Shown here: piece by piece, positions 9,401-17,635 of the stretch
How positions within the stretch are numbered: the first letter of the stretch is position 1
How the letters are laid out: the number at the start of each line of letters is the position of its first letter
Source of the DNA: WHUA01 sp963711215
Lineage (GTDB): Bacteria > Pseudomonadota > Alphaproteobacteria > UBA8366
Reading direction: 5' to 3'
Assembly: GCA_963711215.1 (NCBI GenBank)
Contig: CAVQDH010000013.1
Coordinates: 62,001 to 126,000 of the forward strand
DNA: 64,000 nt
The notes under the pieces: generated by a model
Told to the model about the DNA's origin: nothing
The model's database searches: none
Seen by the model: only the letters and a program-made list of their open reading frames with translations
Made by a program: the position numbers and the translations under genes

Positions 9401-11575
9401 TCATCCGGCTTTCGTGCTCACTTCGCCTAGATTTTTGAATCTAATACGAAATAGCACAGAATCGGAAGGTTTCACATCGACGTCCCGGAAGAAGCTCCTG
9501 GTTCCCAAAATATCAAAGATGATGCACTCATCCTGGTATCGTATCAGCCCGGTATGTTGCAGCGACTGCCCGGCTGCCAGATCCTCTTGCGTCGTGAGCC
9601 GCAGCGACCAGTGATCGGTTATTTGCGTCGCGAAGGCAAGCGTTAGCTCCTCGCGCGCGTCGAACTGCGGTGTCGCGCCGACGAAGCTGTAGGTGCCGGA
9701 CAGCTGGTAAGCGGCCGGCCCCAGGCTGAAGGACACGTCGTTGCGGTGCGGGTTGAACAGCTTGTCCGACGCGAAGGCGAAGCGATAAAGGATATTGGCA
9801 TATTTGCTGGGCTGGACCTGGACGCGCCCGACGATGTCCGAGAAATGCTCTTCGATGAGCTGGTCGTTGCGAAGGCTGCTGTCGGTGCTCAGCCGGTAGC
9901 TTTGTCCGATGAAAGCTGTGGTCCGGCCATCACGCGCGCCGTAGGCGCCGAACTGCACGCCGTAGGCGACACGCTGTCCGGTCTCGACCCGGTCCTGGCC
10001 CGGTAGCCGGTCCTCGCTGAACAGGTTGGTGTCGTCCGGCTCGTAGACGGCGCTGTCTTCGACCGGAATATTCTTTGGGTTCATGCCGTTCGGCGTCGCC
10101 GTCACCATGGCGATCGGCTCGATGACCTGGCGCACGGTGCCGGCGCTGCGGACGAAAGGATAGCGGACGTTGGCTGTCACTCGCGGCAGCAGCCTGCCGG
10201 TGACGGTGCTGTTGACGTCGGTGCTGACCGTGGGGTTATCGATTTGGTCGACGTTATAGAGATCGGCCAGCAGCGACGTGCTGAACGTCGAGACCAGCCC
10301 GAGATCGCTGGTCTTGCTGATCTCGTAGCCTGGGCGAAGCGAGACGCGCTGCGTCGTCGGGCCGTCGTTCCGGGTCAGGTAGCGGAAATCCGAATCGACC
10401 AGCACGCGTCCGCCAATGGAATCGGCCTGCGATGTATGGTGGAACTGCAGCAGAGGGGCGATCAGCGGCTGATCGGGCCGTACGCCGGTACGCGTGTCCT
10501 GAAAGCTGTAGATGTTGGCCGCCGCATAGGAACCCGGCCGGAAGCCTTCGAGGAAGATATTCGAGTTCAGCACGTCGTCGTGCTCGGAGAAGAAATTGAA
10601 TTTCCGCAGATAGGTGGGATCCGTGGCACGGAGCACGTCCGCGCCGGCACGCCACGTGTCGTCGAAATGGTAGGCGGCCTTTAGATGACCGTGGCCGCGA
10701 ATCTGGTCGTTGAGCGTGGTCGTCGTCGTCCCGTCGGTGCTGGTGACGTCGCGGTTCGCCTCGGTGATGCTTCCGGTCAAGGACATTTCGCCTTTGTTGA
10801 AGCGCTGGCGGTACTCGCCGCTGAACACGAGGCCTTCATCGAGGGTATAGATCGGCGCCAGCGTGGCGTCTTTGTCGTTGTCGAGGACGACGTAGTAGGG
10901 CAAACGGAAAAATCCGCCCAGGTTGCCGCCGGTGCCGAAATCCGGCGCCAGAAACCCGGTTTTCCGCTTCACCGTGGGGTCGGGGTGGGAAAAGTAGGGG
11001 ACATAGGCGACCGGGATCCCGAACATCTCCATGAAAGCGTTGTGATAGCGAATCTCGTGGCGCTCCTGATCGTGCTCGACCGTTTGCGCCATGATCTGCC
11101 ACACCGGCGGCCGGCTGGGGTCCTTCTTGCAAATCTCACAAGGGGAATAAACCGCGCGCTTCATGACGGTCAGGTTGCCATCGCTGCGCCGCGCCTCCAC
11201 CGCGGCCAGCCGGCTATCGTCGGTGAGAAGAAGGCGGAGCTGCTTCACGATGCCGTTCTTCATCGCATCGTTCAGCTGGACGTATTCCGCGAACACCACG
11301 TCGCCGCTCGGCTCAAGGAGGGTTACGTGGCCGGACGCGCTGACCGTGTCGGTCTTCTGGTTGTAGCTCACGCTGTCGGCCATGAGGATGCGATCGCCCT
11401 GCGTGATCTCGACATGGCCGCGGGCCAGGACTGTGCCTAGCTCCTGGTCCTGGCTGACCTCGTCGGCCGAAAAAAGGACGGGCTGATCGGTGCCTTTAAC
11501 TCTCTGTGCCATCGCGGGAGGGGCCAGCAGACAGGCGACAGCGAACAGCATTGCGGCCCGCCGGCGTAGGTGCAT
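9401..11575 (-). CDS. lptD: LPS-assembly outer membrane protein LptD
   Basis: LptD is the outer-membrane barrel that inserts LPS into the outer leaflet. The 724-residue product has a signal peptide ending A-P-P-A-M-A-Q, a periplasmic OstA/LptA-like jellyroll (V-S-Q-D-Q-E-L-G-T-V-L-A-R-G-H-V near residues 40-55) and a long C-terminal barrel rich in alternating strands. The first cysteine pair region has C-E-I-C near 145. Its start overlaps the lptG stop by one base, so the two are coupled. Confidence 0.93.
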   Translation of the reverse strand: MHLRRRAAMLFAVACLLAPPAMAQRVKGTDQPVLFSADEVSQDQELGTVLARGHVEITQGDRILMADSVSYNQKTDTVSASGHVTLLEPSGDVVFAEYVQLNDAMKNGIVKQLRLLLTDDSRLAAVEARRSDGNLTVMKRAVYSPCEICKKDPSRPPVWQIMAQTVEHDQERHEIRYHNAFMEMFGIPVAYVPYFSHPDPTVKRKTGFLAPDFGTGGNLGGFFRLPYYVVLDNDKDATLAPIYTLDEGLVFSGEYRQRFNKGEMSLTGSITEANRDVTSTDGTTTTTLNDQIRGHGHLKAAYHFDDTWRAGADVLRATDPTYLRKFNFFSEHDDVLNSNIFLEGFRPGSYAAANIYSFQDTRTGVRPDQPLIAPLLQFHHTSQADSIGGRVLVDSDFRYLTRNDGPTTQRVSLRPGYEISKTSDLGLVSTFSTSLLADLYNVDQIDNPTVSTDVNSTVTGRLLPRVTANVRYPFVRSAGTVRQVIEPIAMVTATPNGMNPKNIPVEDSAVYEPDDTNLFSEDRLPGQDRVETGQRVAYGVQFGAYGARDGRTTAFIGQSYRLSTDSSLRNDQLIEEHFSDIVGRVQVQPSKYANILYRFAFASDKLFNPHRNDVSFSLGPAAYQLSGTYSFVGATPQFDAREELTLAFATQITDHWSLRLTTQEDLAAGQSLQHTGLIRYQDECIIFDILGTRSFFRDVDVKPSDSVLFRIRFKNLGEVSTKAG

Positions 11576-12672
11576 CAGCCATCCTCCAGATGGAACAGCA
11601 TGGCAAGGCCGACCAGGGTGGACACGCCGGCGGGCGTCCAGGCGGCGAGGAGGATGGGCACGCTCGCGGAAAGTCCCAGCGCGTGGATGATGTCGGTCAT
11701 GAAATAAAGCGCAAAGCTGCAGCTCAGGCCGCCCAGCAGCGCCCCGCTGGTGCCGGTGCGCCGATTTATCCGCAAGGTGAAGGACGCGGCGATGAAGATC
11801 ATGGAAGACAGCAGAACCGGGTAGGCGATCAGCGAATAAAAGTGGAGACGGTGCCGCTGGCCCGAAAATCCGGCAGCCTCGATCGTCTTGATGAATTCAG
11901 GCAGGCGCCAGAACGACATGGTATCCGGCGGCGAGAAGCTTTCGAGAATGTTGTTCTTGGTAAGTTCCGTGGGAATCTTGAGATTTACGACGGGCCGGGT
12001 TTCCGGCTTGGTCGTCGAAAGCCAGCCTTCGGGAATCAGCCAGTGGTCTTGCCGCAACGCGGCGCGCGCAGCGTCGATTCGCTCCAGGAAATGATTCGTC
12101 TCGTCGAAACGGAAGATGATGACGTCATAGAGCACCAGGTCTTGCGGCGACACGCGGAGCGCATGGATGATCGAATGACCGCCGTTCGCATCGACCTGGC
12201 GCAGCCACAAGCCGTTCTGCGACACGGAGATCAAGCTCGTCCGGTTCTTCAAATACTCGGCTTCGAGCTTTTGGTATTTCTCGAGCATCAGGGCCGAAAC
12301 CGGGTTGATGATGGTGACGGTGACGATGCCCAGCACGATGGTGATCAGGAAAGCGGGAAGAATGAATTGCCAGGCGGAGATGCCGGCGGCGCGCGCTACG
12401 ACGGCCTCATTGGCCCGCGCCAGCCGCCAGAAGGTCAGCATGGCGGCGAAGAGCGTCATGAACGGCATCGTCGTTTGCGCCAGGAAGGGCATCTTGAGCA
12501 GGCTCATGTGGAGCACGAGCCCCAACGTGATCTCGTCCTTGTCTGCGGTGCGCCGCAGCATCTCGACCACGTCGAACAGCATGGCGATCGCCATGAATAT
12601 CAGGAACACGCCGACCAGCCAGAAGAGAAACTGGAGCGCCAGGTAGATCGATAAAGTAGGTGAAACTTTCAC
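11575..12672 (-). CDS. lptG: LPS export ABC transporter permease LptG
   Basis: LptG pairs with LptF and LptB to extract LPS from the inner membrane. The 365-residue product has the YjgP/YjgQ plan: N-terminal TM segments (about 13-33, 55-80 and 100-120), a periplasmic beta-jellyroll (about 130-260) and three C-terminal TM segments. Normally lptF lies directly upstream. Here its partner is at 16120, separated by the opposite-strand DprE-like cassette, so lptG must have its own promoter. Confidence 0.92.
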   Translation of the reverse strand: MKVSPTLSIYLALQFLFWLVGVFLIFMAIAMLFDVVEMLRRTADKDEITLGLVLHMSLLKMPFLAQTTMPFMTLFAAMLTFWRLARANEAVVARAAGISAWQFILPAFLITIVLGIVTVTIINPVSALMLEKYQKLEAEYLKNRTSLISVSQNGLWLRQVDANGGHSIIHALRVSPQDLVLYDVIIFRFDETNHFLERIDAARAALRQDHWLIPEGWLSTTKPETRPVVNLKIPTELTKNNILESFSPPDTMSFWRLPEFIKTIEAAGFSGQRHRLHFYSLIAYPVLLSSMIFIAASFTLRINRRTGTSGALLGGLSCSFALYFMTDIIHALGLSASVPILLAAWTPAGVSTLVGLAMLFHLEDG

Positions 12673-12875
12673 GGGTGGTCCCGATCCGACGAAGTTGCAC
12701 CTTATCGCGCGGCGTCAGGCCGGGTTACGACAGGCAACGTCGCAACAGTGTTGCCGGAACGCCATTCGCTTGTCGCGCGTCCCCGAAAGCTAACCGGATT
12801 TTTGCCGTCTGTGGAATGGCGATGCAAATCGAACCTGGTGCCCATGCCTGATCTTTCTTTTGTTATCGTCGACTA

Positions 12876-12905
12876 ATAGTACGGATTGTCCCGTAAATGA
12901 AACAA
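12876..12905 (-). promoter_or_regulatory. Possible sigma70-like promoter for lptG
   Basis: On the minus strand TTGTTT (12905-12900), 18 bases and TACTAT (12881-12876) lie about 200 bases before the lptG ATG. The match is modest. It is offered because separation from lptF leaves lptG needing its own promoter. Confidence 0.3.
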
Positions 12906-12959
12906 TCTTTCCAAGTTTTCGATCGGCGGGCATTGCGTTTCTGGCAGCCAACTGTACCG

Positions 12960-12975
12960 TTAATAAGCTCTTAAC
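12960..12975. promoter_or_regulatory. CtrA-type box TTAA-N7-TTAAC
   Basis: TTAATAAGCTCTTAAC matches the alphaproteobacterial CtrA full site (TTAA, seven bases, TTAAC). It lies about 106 bases upstream of the UbiA-like gene and 288 upstream of lptG. The motif is exact. Binding is inferred, and CtrA itself is outside the window. Confidence 0.45.
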
Positions 12976-13080
12976 AGGCGTGTGCGACTGTCGCACCCGC
13001 TGCACAGCCGCCGGATCGGGCGTGCGCACGGGGAACGCTCGATGACTTCACAAACGACGAATTAGGCCGGGCCTCGAGGC

Positions 13081-13953
13081 GTGGCGGGCGCATTGTCCGG
13101 CGCGGTCGCGCTGATGCGGCCGCGGCAATGGGTGAAGAACGCCTTCGTCTTCGCCCCGGTCTTCTTTACGCCGACCATGATGTCGGCCGGGTCCGTCGGC
13201 CTGGTCTCTCTCGTCTTCGTCTGCTTCTGCTGCATTTCCAGCGGCGTCTATTGCTTCAACGACCTGCGGGACCGCGAATCCGACAAGAATCATCCGAAGA
13301 AGCGCTTGCGGCCCTTGCCGTCCGGCCGGATATCCGTCGGCGCGGCAGCGGTGCTGGGCGGCGTCCTGATCGCGGCCGGCTTCGGGCTTGCGCTCGCCAC
13401 GGTGCCGGCGGCGGCGCTGGTGATGCTGCTCTATGTCGCGGTTAACGCCGCCTATAGTTTCGGCCTGAAGAATATCGCCATTGTCGACGTGCTGATCATC
13501 TCCTTCGGTTTCGTTCTCCGCGTCTATGCGGGCGCGATGGTGATCGGAGTCGTGCCGACCCCTTGGATTCAGATCTGCGCGGGGCTTCTTGCGCTGTTCA
13601 TCGCCCTTGCGAAACGGCGCGATGACGTCGTCCTTGCCATCGGCACCGAACACCGGGTCAGCCTGTCCGGGTACACCCGGCTGTTTCTCGACGTTTGCAT
13701 CGGGGTGACGCTGTCCGCGCTGCTTGTCTCCTACATGATCTTCACGCTGAACGACGAAGCGATGACGCGCCTCGGCAGCAACCGCCTGTTCCTGACGGTA
13801 CCGTTCGTCATCGCCGGGATTTTCCGCTATCTGCAGCTGACGCTGGTATTCGAGCGGTCGGGCTCGCCGACCGAGCTGGTCTTCAAGGACGGGTTCCTGA
13901 CCGCTGCGGTCGCGGGATGGCTGTTGGTCTATGCCTATCTGATCTACGTCTAG
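13081..13953 (+). CDS. UbiA-family polyprenyl-phosphate phosphoribosyltransferase-like protein
   Basis: This multi-spanning membrane protein of 290 residues is in the UbiA superfamily. It has the first Asp-rich motif N-D-L-R-D-R-E-S-D near residue 60, followed by H-P-K-K-R-L-R-P-L, the pattern of decaprenyl-phosphate phosphoribosyltransferases (mycobacterial Rv3806c type) that move phosphoribose onto a lipid carrier. The two following genes are DprE1- and DprE2-like, which supports that reading over a quinone-pathway role. The start is GTG 13081, just after an in-frame stop at 13063, and has no clear ribosome site; ATG 13114 is an alternative. Confidence 0.75.
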   Translation: MAGALSGAVALMRPRQWVKNAFVFAPVFFTPTMMSAGSVGLVSLVFVCFCCISSGVYCFNDLRDRESDKNHPKKRLRPLPSGRISVGAAAVLGGVLIAAGFGLALATVPAAALVMLLYVAVNAAYSFGLKNIAIVDVLIISFGFVLRVYAGAMVIGVVPTPWIQICAGLLALFIALAKRRDDVVLAIGTEHRVSLSGYTRLFLDVCIGVTLSALLVSYMIFTLNDEAMTRLGSNRLFLTVPFVIAGIFRYLQLTLVFERSGSPTELVFKDGFLTAAVAGWLLVYAYLIYV

Positions 13954-14011
13954 CGGTTGTCGGCATGCCTCGACAGCATTCCAACGGATAAGAACGGATC
14001 CAGCGCGCAGC

Positions 14012-15349
14012 ATGAAAGTCAAAGAGCTCGAGATGCACGGCTGGGGCAGGATGCCCCGGGCAAGGTCCTTCGCTTTCCGGCCCGAGAAGTTGTCCGCGGC
14101 CGCGGCCGCCGTGCGCGCAAGGCCGGAGGGCGGGCTCGTCGCCCATGGCGGCGGGCGCAGCTATGGCGACGCGGCACTCAACGACAAGGGCTATGTGCTG
14201 CTGACGCGCCGCCTGGACCGCTTCCTCGCCTTCGATCCCGAGCGCGCGGAGCTTGTCTGCGAGCCGGGTCTCACGATCTCGGAAGCGCAGTCGTTTCTCC
14301 TGTCGCATGGCTTCATGCTTCCGACGGTGCCGGGAACCGGTTTCGCAACGCTCGGCGGGGCCGTCGCAAACGATATTCATGGCAAGAACCACGACCGGCA
14401 CGGCAGCATGGGCAATCACCTGCGCTGGTTCGACCTGCTGACCGCGAACGGGGATTTCCGCCGTGTCTCGCCCGAGGAGGACCCGGATCTGTTTGCCGCG
14501 ACGATCGGCGGTGTCGGGCTGACCGGTATTCTCATGACGCTTTGCCTGTCGGTGCTGCCGGCGCGATCGAATGCCGTGCGGGTCACCGAGATGCGCGCGG
14601 CGGATCTCGATCATTTCCTGAGCTTGCTCGCGCAATACCGTGAAAAGGCGACCTATTCGGTCGGCTGGATCGACGTGCTCGCGCGCGGGTCCCGGTTTGG
14701 CCGCGGCATTCTGGAGATCGCCGAGCCGTCCGATACGCCGGTTCCGGCAAAGGCCGGACGGCCTATCCGGGTTCCGATCGACATGCCGGGCTTCGTCCTC
14801 AACCGCTGGTCGATCAGCGCGATGAATGCCTGGTACTACCATCGCATCCCGGCGCTCGGACGGGACCGGGTGATGCCGCTCGGGCAATTCTTTCATCCGC
14901 TCGACAAAGTCACCGATTGGAACCGGATGTATGGCCGGACCGGCTTTCATCAGTTTCAGTGCGTCGTGCCGGACGAGCATGCGCCCGCCGGGATGCGCCG
15001 GCTGCTCGAGGAGATCACCGCCTCGCGGGCCGCGTCCTTCCTGGCCGTGCTCAAGACCATGGGGGGCGATGGCCGCGGCTACCTGTCCTTCCCGATGCGC
15101 GGCTTCACGCTGGCCCTCGACTTTCCCGCGCGCCCGGAAGCGCGCGAGGTGATGGCGCGGCTCGAAGCAATCACGCTCGACCATGGCGGGCGGGTCTACC
15201 TGGCGAAGGATTCCTGTCTGTCCGCGGAAGGCTTCGCGCGGATGTATCCGGCGCTGCCGAAGTTTCGCGAGGTGCTCGAGCGCGTCGATCCGGACGCCGT
15301 CTTCGAGTCCGATCTCGCGCGGCGGCTGCATATCCGGGGGAGGGCGTGA
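14012..15349 (+). CDS. dprE1: DprE1-like FAD-dependent decaprenylphosphoryl-ribose oxidase
   Basis: DprE1 oxidises the 2'-hydroxyl of polyprenylphosphoryl-ribose, the first half of epimerisation to the arabinose donor. The 445-residue product has an FAD-binding PCMH domain with H-G-G-G-R-S-Y-G-D (about 45-53), G-A-V-A-N-D-I-H-G-K-N-H (about 118-129) and a D-arabinonolactone-oxidase-like C-terminal domain with Y-L-A-K-D-S. That lysine aligns with catalytic Lys418 of the mycobacterial enzyme. The position of Cys387, the covalent target of benzothiazinones, is Ala here (F-T-L-A-L-D-F-P). It overlaps the next gene by one base (TGATG). Plant- or sugar-lactone oxidases are the main alternative, but the context argues for DprE1. 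Confidence 0.78.
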   Translation: MKVKELEMHGWGRMPRARSFAFRPEKLSAAAAAVRARPEGGLVAHGGGRSYGDAALNDKGYVLLTRRLDRFLAFDPERAELVCEPGLTISEAQSFLLSHGFMLPTVPGTGFATLGGAVANDIHGKNHDRHGSMGNHLRWFDLLTANGDFRRVSPEEDPDLFAATIGGVGLTGILMTLCLSVLPARSNAVRVTEMRAADLDHFLSLLAQYREKATYSVGWIDVLARGSRFGRGILEIAEPSDTPVPAKAGRPIRVPIDMPGFVLNRWSISAMNAWYYHRIPALGRDRVMPLGQFFHPLDKVTDWNRMYGRTGFHQFQCVVPDEHAPAGMRRLLEEITASRAASFLAVLKTMGGDGRGYLSFPMRGFTLALDFPARPEAREVMARLEAITLDHGGRVYLAKDSCLSAEGFARMYPALPKFREVLERVDPDAVFESDLARRLHIRGRA

Positions 15350-16104
15350 TGGCGGCCCCGGACGCACAGCGGCGCAGCTGGATCGTGCTCGGCGCCTCGT
15401 CGTCGGTCGGCCGCGCCTTCGCGCGCCAGGCGGCCGCGCAGGGAAGCGACGTCGTTCTCGCCGGCCGCGATACGGACGACCTCCAGCGCACCGCCGCCGA
15501 TGTGGCGCTGCGGTCAGGGCGCCGCGCCGACGTGATGCATTTCGACGCCGAGGCAACGGACGAGCACGAAGCGTTCGTCGACGCCTGCATCCGGCGTGGC
15601 GGCCCGATCGACATATTCCTGCTGTTCGGCACGATGCCGGAGCAGGAGGCGACCGATCGCGATTTCACGCTCGCGCTGCAGACGATCAACGTGAACTATG
15701 TCGGCGCGGTGTCCGTCCTCAACCGCCTGGCGCCGCATCTCGAAGCGCAGGGCGGCGGCAGGGTCGTCGTGCTGTCCTCCGTCGCGGGCGACCGCGGCCG
15801 GCTGAAGAACTATCTCTACGGCTCGGCGAAGGGCGCGCTTAATCTCTTTCTGCAGGGACTGCGTGCGCGGCTCGCGCGCAGCAACGTGTCGGTCACGACC
15901 ATCAAAGCGGGTTTCCTCGACACCGACATGAGCTATGGCATGCCGGGCCTGTTCCTGGTCGCTTCGCCGGATGCCTGCGCCGAGGCTTGTCTGAAACTGA
16001 GCGCGAACGGGCGGGACGTCGCTTATTTTCCGCTCTTCTGGTGGGCGATCATGACGATCATCAAGTCGATCCCCGAGCGGATTTTCAAGCGGCTGAATAT
16101 CTGA
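15349..16104 (+). CDS. dprE2: DprE2-like decaprenylphosphoryl-2-keto-ribose reductase (SDR)
   Basis: The 251-residue SDR has the cofactor motif L-G-A-S-S-S-V-G-R near residue 14, S-S-V-A-G and the Y-G-S-A-K catalytic pair, plus a hydrophobic C-terminus with W-W-A-I-M-T-I-I that could dock on the membrane, as in DprE2. Following a DprE1-like gene with a one-base overlap, it would reduce the 2-keto intermediate to the arabinose epimer. The pair assignment rests largely on this context. Confidence 0.75.
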   Translation: MAAPDAQRRSWIVLGASSSVGRAFARQAAAQGSDVVLAGRDTDDLQRTAADVALRSGRRADVMHFDAEATDEHEAFVDACIRRGGPIDIFLLFGTMPEQEATDRDFTLALQTINVNYVGAVSVLNRLAPHLEAQGGGRVVVLSSVAGDRGRLKNYLYGSAKGALNLFLQGLRARLARSNVSVTTIKAGFLDTDMSYGMPGLFLVASPDACAEACLKLSANGRDVAYFPLFWWAIMTIIKSIPERIFKRLNI

Positions 16105-16119
16105 GCCCGGCCGCGCGCC

Positions 16120-17292
16120 TCAACTGGGCGCGGTCGGCCGTTCCGATGCGGCCGGCAGCGGGCGCGGGAAAGTCATGATAAGCACGGCGGCGGCCATCGG
16201 CAGCAACGCGTTCAGATACATGACCAAATTCATGATCGGTATCTTCGGCGCGTAGTTTCGCAGCGTATAGCTCGAGATGATGATGAAAGCGGCGGCGCCG
16301 ATCGAGGCGAGGACAAGCTTCAGCTGGCCCCGCCGGTTGAACGCGCCGGAGAGGAGAATCGCGATGCCGACAAGGGCGCAGGACAGCGGCAACAGCGGCT
16401 GGCTCACGCGGCTGTGCAGCTCCGCGCGCAGGACCTCGCGCAGCTTGTCGTCGTCCGTCGTCGGATTGATCAGCTCGCCGAGGTAGTATTCGCGGGCGTT
16501 CCGGCCGGACCGTTTTTCGTCGCTCTTCAGGTTGACATTGATGTTCCGCGCCTTGTCGATGATGAAGGTCTCGAAACGCGGGATATCGCAATCCTTCGAG
16601 GGCTTGCGCAGAAACGCCGCCGGGTCGCAGATCTGCTTCACGCCTTTCCGGAAGACCTGCCAGCCGCCCTTGGACATTTCGACCATCCAGCGGCCGTCCT
16701 CGGTTTCGATCAGCCGGCCGCGCTCGGCCAGATAGGTCGTGGGCTCCTTGTTCGGCCGGTTGTCGTGGATGAAAACGTCTTGCATCTCGCCGTCCTTGCC
16801 GATGTCGCGGAAATAGACCGTGATGCCTTCCGTCGGCGAGGCGAACACGCCTTCCTGAAGGATGAGCCGCGGCAGGTCGTTGCGGTATTTGAACTCGAGC
16901 TCCTTGTATTCACGGAAGGTCAGCGGCACGAGATAGAGGCTCAGGTAATAGTTGATGCCCGACATGAGGATGCCGATGATTATCACCGGCTTGGCAAGCG
17001 CGATCGGACTGAGCCCGGCGGCCCGCAGCACGATCAGCTCGCTGTCCATGATCATCTTGTTGTAGGTGAACACGGCCGCGCCAAACATCGCCATCGGCGA
17101 GACGAACAGCACGAAGCGCGGAAGCTGGAGCGAGGCGAAGTGCAGGAAGCTGGATACCGGCAAGCCCCGGTTCATCATCATGTCGACCGCGTCGAGCGAT
17201 CGGAACAGCCAGACCATGAAACAGAGTACGACGGCGGCGAGCAACGTCACCGCGAGCACTTGGCGCCCGATATACCAGGTAATGCTTTTCAT
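16120..17292 (-). CDS. lptF: LPS export ABC transporter permease LptF
   Basis: LptF is the partner of LptG in the LptB2FG extractor. The 390-residue product has the same plan: TM segments at about 10-35, 55-75 and 95-120, a periplasmic jellyroll with E-G-V-F-A-S-P-T-E-G-I-T-V-Y-F-R-D-I, and three TM segments at the C-terminus. It is divergent from pepA, which is usual, but its 3' side faces the convergent DprE-type cassette instead of lptG. Confidence 0.93.
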   Translation of the reverse strand: MKSITWYIGRQVLAVTLLAAVVLCFMVWLFRSLDAVDMMMNRGLPVSSFLHFASLQLPRFVLFVSPMAMFGAAVFTYNKMIMDSELIVLRAAGLSPIALAKPVIIIGILMSGINYYLSLYLVPLTFREYKELEFKYRNDLPRLILQEGVFASPTEGITVYFRDIGKDGEMQDVFIHDNRPNKEPTTYLAERGRLIETEDGRWMVEMSKGGWQVFRKGVKQICDPAAFLRKPSKDCDIPRFETFIIDKARNINVNLKSDEKRSGRNAREYYLGELINPTTDDDKLREVLRAELHSRVSQPLLPLSCALVGIAILLSGAFNRRGQLKLVLASIGAAAFIIISSYTLRNYAPKIPIMNLVMYLNALLPMAAAVLIMTFPRPLPAASERPTAPS

Positions 17293-17635
17293 TCCGGCGC
17301 GACGGATCGCTTTCGATCAGCTCGGTGGCTGCGGCACGGCGCGGACGATGCGGCGCATGCCCGCCGCGCAACCCATGACTACCTCTATCGGGCACGGCAC
17401 GCCCGGTCAATGATCCCGTTGGGCGCCGAGACCGGCGCCCGCGCGCCTTTTCGCCCCGCGATTGCGGAAACGCGCCCTTTCAATTTTCCGGCATGCCGCT
17501 ACATTGCCACGCGTCCGGCGGGATTTCACACGATGCGCGCGGCGCGCTGGCGAGGCGCCGGCGGCCGATGCGAGAATCGAGCCGATGCCGGGAACGATGA
17601 AATGACCAAGGCGACGAAATAACTGGGGCGACGAC
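17293..17635. other. Divergent intergenic region between lptF and pepA
   Basis: About 343 GC-rich bases. Frames from the neighbouring strands cross it, but none has protein-like features. It must hold the lptF and pepA promoters; I cannot point to a convincing box. Confidence 0.5.

Larger units (their letters stand above)
12673..13080. other. Divergent intergenic region between lptG and the DprE-type cassette
   Basis: About 408 bases without a convincing gene. The centre (12850-12985) is clearly poorer in GC than its flanks and holds a possible minus-strand promoter and a CtrA-type box, listed separately. An 80-codon open frame at 12790-13029 on the minus strand has no family features and overlaps these sites; I take it as spurious. 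Confidence 0.6.

Noticed and set aside
12790..13029. An 80-codon open frame on the minus strand between lptG and the DprE-type cassette
   Set aside because: No family features, no ribosome site, and it overlaps promoter-like and CtrA-type sequences in an AT-rich gap.
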